A stretch of DNA of 6,397 nucleotides from Endozoicomonadaceae bacterium (GTDB lineage Bacteria > Pseudomonadota > Gammaproteobacteria > Pseudomonadales > Endozoicomonadaceae): the NCBI GenBank assembly GCA_015163815.1, contig JAAOIJ010000099.1:1-6397 (forward strand), read 5' to 3'. The notes below the pieces were generated by a model. That model was not told the DNA's origin and searched no databases. It worked only from the letters and a program-made list of their open reading frames with translations. Below, one piece after another: positions 5,486 through 6,397 of the stretch. Position 1 is the first letter of the stretch. Every line of letters begins with the position of its first letter. The position numbers were made by a program, and so were the translations under genes.

Positions 5486-6397
5486 ATGAACATCTCCCCT
5501 TCATTATTGACAGGTCCTGCTGTGCCTGTTGTTTCAGAAGAGACGAAGCCTACTGAAAAGAACGTCACGCCGCTACCTTCTGTAACACCTAAAATACCAG
5601 TACCCACCTCTAATCAGCTAATAAAAAATACACCGCTTTCTGACCGCACAGTGCACTCAGTACCCGTAGATCACAGCTCTACTTCTTCTTATAGAGCACA
5701 GGTAACTCAAAAGGAGCTAAGCAGTCTTGAGGCGTTATCAGACGATCAGTCAAAACAAAAAGATCCTGTAACACAGGAATCACCAATAGGCAATCAGTCT
5801 AAAAATCATACTCCTATTGCTGTCTCACAAGAAGATCTCTCCTTATTAGAATCTACTCCCGTAACGCCTATTGCTTTGAGTCAGACGACAGACGATCAGT
5901 TATCTGTTGCCTTATCCAATGATCGTCCATCCGGTATGCAAGAGAGTGATTTATTAATTGAGGTTAAAGAGGGATCAGAAAAGAAAGTATTAGAAGACAT
6001 AGAGGAGCTTGCTTCGAAAAACATACCGAAGACAAAACTGCAAGTTTTTATGAAAGGGGTTAAAGCCATATTTAATACGATTAAAAAATATCCGGCGGCT
6101 TCAGCAGGTATTGGTGCTGTTATAGCAGGAACTACAATTGCCTTAATAGCAGGGCCAGTCGGTTTAATAATCGGTGCTACAGTATGTTCTATGGGAATGT
6201 TGTTTATTGTATTAGAGTATGTTTTTGCAAAATCAGATGAAAAAGAATCAGGAAAAGAATCAGGCACACCGCCAGGCACACCGCCAGGCACACCGCCAGG
6301 CACACCGCCAGGCACACCGCCAGGCACACCGCCAGGCACACCGCCAGGCACACCGCCAGGCACACCGCCAGGCACACCGCCAGGCACACCGCCAGGC
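5486..6397 (+). CDS. Putative membrane protein with C-terminal KESG/TPPG tetrapeptide repeats (partial, no stop)
   Basis: The frame is open for 304 codons from ATG 5486 to the last base; the 3' end is missing. I do not recognise the family. Residues 1-200 have no Sec signal and are polar, rich in Ser, Thr, Pro and Gln, and probably largely disordered. A ten-residue motif occurs twice: VTQKELSSLE (73-82) and VSQEDLSLLE (113-122), each followed by a DDQ element (86-88, 136-138). A charged stretch (about 159-201) leads into a hydrophobic double segment at about 204-222 and 225-247, glycine-rich with a GP turn at 223-224. Residues 253-260 are two KESG units, then TPPG repeats to the edge. The layout (polar N-terminus, bilobed hydrophobic hairpin, repetitive tail) resembles host-targeted membrane proteins such as chlamydial Inc proteins or type IV effectors of intracellular gammaproteobacteria; this is an analogy, not homology. 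A cell-surface or envelope protein is the main alternative. It is preceded by AAGGAG and is divergent from ppa. Confidence 0.8.
   Translation, partial: MNISPSLLTGPAVPVVSEETKPTEKNVTPLPSVTPKIPVPTSNQLIKNTPLSDRTVHSVPVDHSSTSSYRAQVTQKELSSLEALSDDQSKQKDPVTQESPIGNQSKNHTPIAVSQEDLSLLESTPVTPIALSQTTDDQLSVALSNDRPSGMQESDLLIEVKEGSEKKVLEDIEELASKNIPKTKLQVFMKGVKAIFNTIKKYPAASAGIGAVIAGTTIALIAGPVGLIIGATVCSMGMLFIVLEYVFAKSDEKESGKESGTPPGTPPGTPPGTPPGTPPGTPPGTPPGTPPGTPPGTPPGTPPG
6241..6264 (+). repeat. Two-copy 12-bp tandem repeat encoding KESG
   Basis: AAAAGAATCAGG occurs twice back to back and abuts the TPPG array with the same period. It encodes KESG-KESG at residues 253-260. The shared period and the common CAGG ending suggest that both arrays belong to one evolving tetrapeptide register. 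Confidence 0.8.
6263..6397 (+). repeat. Perfect 12-bp tandem array (11 full units, continuing past the edge)
   Basis: The unit GGCACACCGCCA repeats eleven times without a mismatch (6263-6394), and the twelfth begins with GGC at the last three bases. It encodes Gly-Thr-Pro-Pro repeatedly, with every codon identical in every copy. The unit is 75% GC and has no T on this strand, in sharp contrast to the AT-rich surroundings. Perfect identity points to recent expansion or homogenisation by slippage or recombination, and the 12-base period keeps the frame when copy number changes. Confidence 0.97.

Noticed and set aside
5896..6387. Minus-strand 163-residue frame beginning with repeated PGGV units
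   Set aside because: It is the reverse reading of the plus-strand repeat-protein gene, has no ribosome binding site, and starts inside the tandem array. The plus frame has AAGGAG, plausible composition and a membrane segment.
6204..6389. Minus-strand 61-residue Cys/Leu/Ala/Val repeat frame
   Set aside because: It is another frame of the same 12-bp array, open only because a 12-base period avoids stops.
6263..6397. CRISPR array
   Set aside because: The units are 12 bases, directly adjacent without spacers, and in frame with a protein.
6263..6397. Collagen-like domain
   Set aside because: Collagen needs Gly at every third residue; here Gly recurs every fourth residue (GTPP).

Overview
The window looks like AT-rich chromosomal DNA from a gammaproteobacterium, probably a host-associated one of the Legionellales type (Coxiella, Legionella or Rickettsiella relatives). 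This rests on the wording of MiaB and inorganic pyrophosphatase, low GC, wide non-coding gaps, a decayed insertion sequence, a secreted SGNH-type protein, and a long Ser/Thr/Pro-rich protein with a hydrophobic hairpin of the kind seen in host-directed membrane proteins. The taxonomic call is inference; no rRNA or species-specific marker is present.

Layout from left to right. Positions 1-285 are the 3' end of an IS5/IS4-superfamily transposase with an in-frame TGA, followed by the probable IS end. A secreted GDSL/SGNH-fold protein follows (407-1696, +). Its fold motifs are recognisable, but the positions expected to hold the catalytic Ser and His carry Gly and Tyr, so it is probably a pseudoenzyme. 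After a gap of about 310 bases with a 22-bp perfect palindrome come two housekeeping genes on the + strand: a Nif3/YbgI-family dinuclear-metal protein (2011-2772) and miaB (2888-4222), which has its own good promoter. A 485-base convergent gap with several inverted repeats separates miaB from ppa (4708-5253, -). ppa is divergent from the last gene across a 232-base gap.

The last gene (5486 to the window edge, +) has a strong ribosome binding site and runs off the end without a stop. It encodes a long polar N-terminal region with a repeated ten-residue motif, a glycine-rich double hydrophobic segment, and a C-terminal tail built from a perfect 12-bp tandem array. The array reads as two KESG units followed by eleven TPPG units and is still in progress at the last base. 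The long minus-strand reading frames over this array are artefacts of the repeat.

No single operon or pathway links the genes. ybgI, miaB and ppa are unconnected housekeeping functions (unknown metal-dependent role, tRNA A37 modification, pyrophosphate hydrolysis). The two accessory genes (pseudo-GDSL protein and repeat-tailed membrane protein) are the most interesting content. The window starts inside an IS and ends inside a tandem repeat, two typical places for a draft assembly to break, so it may be a whole contig.
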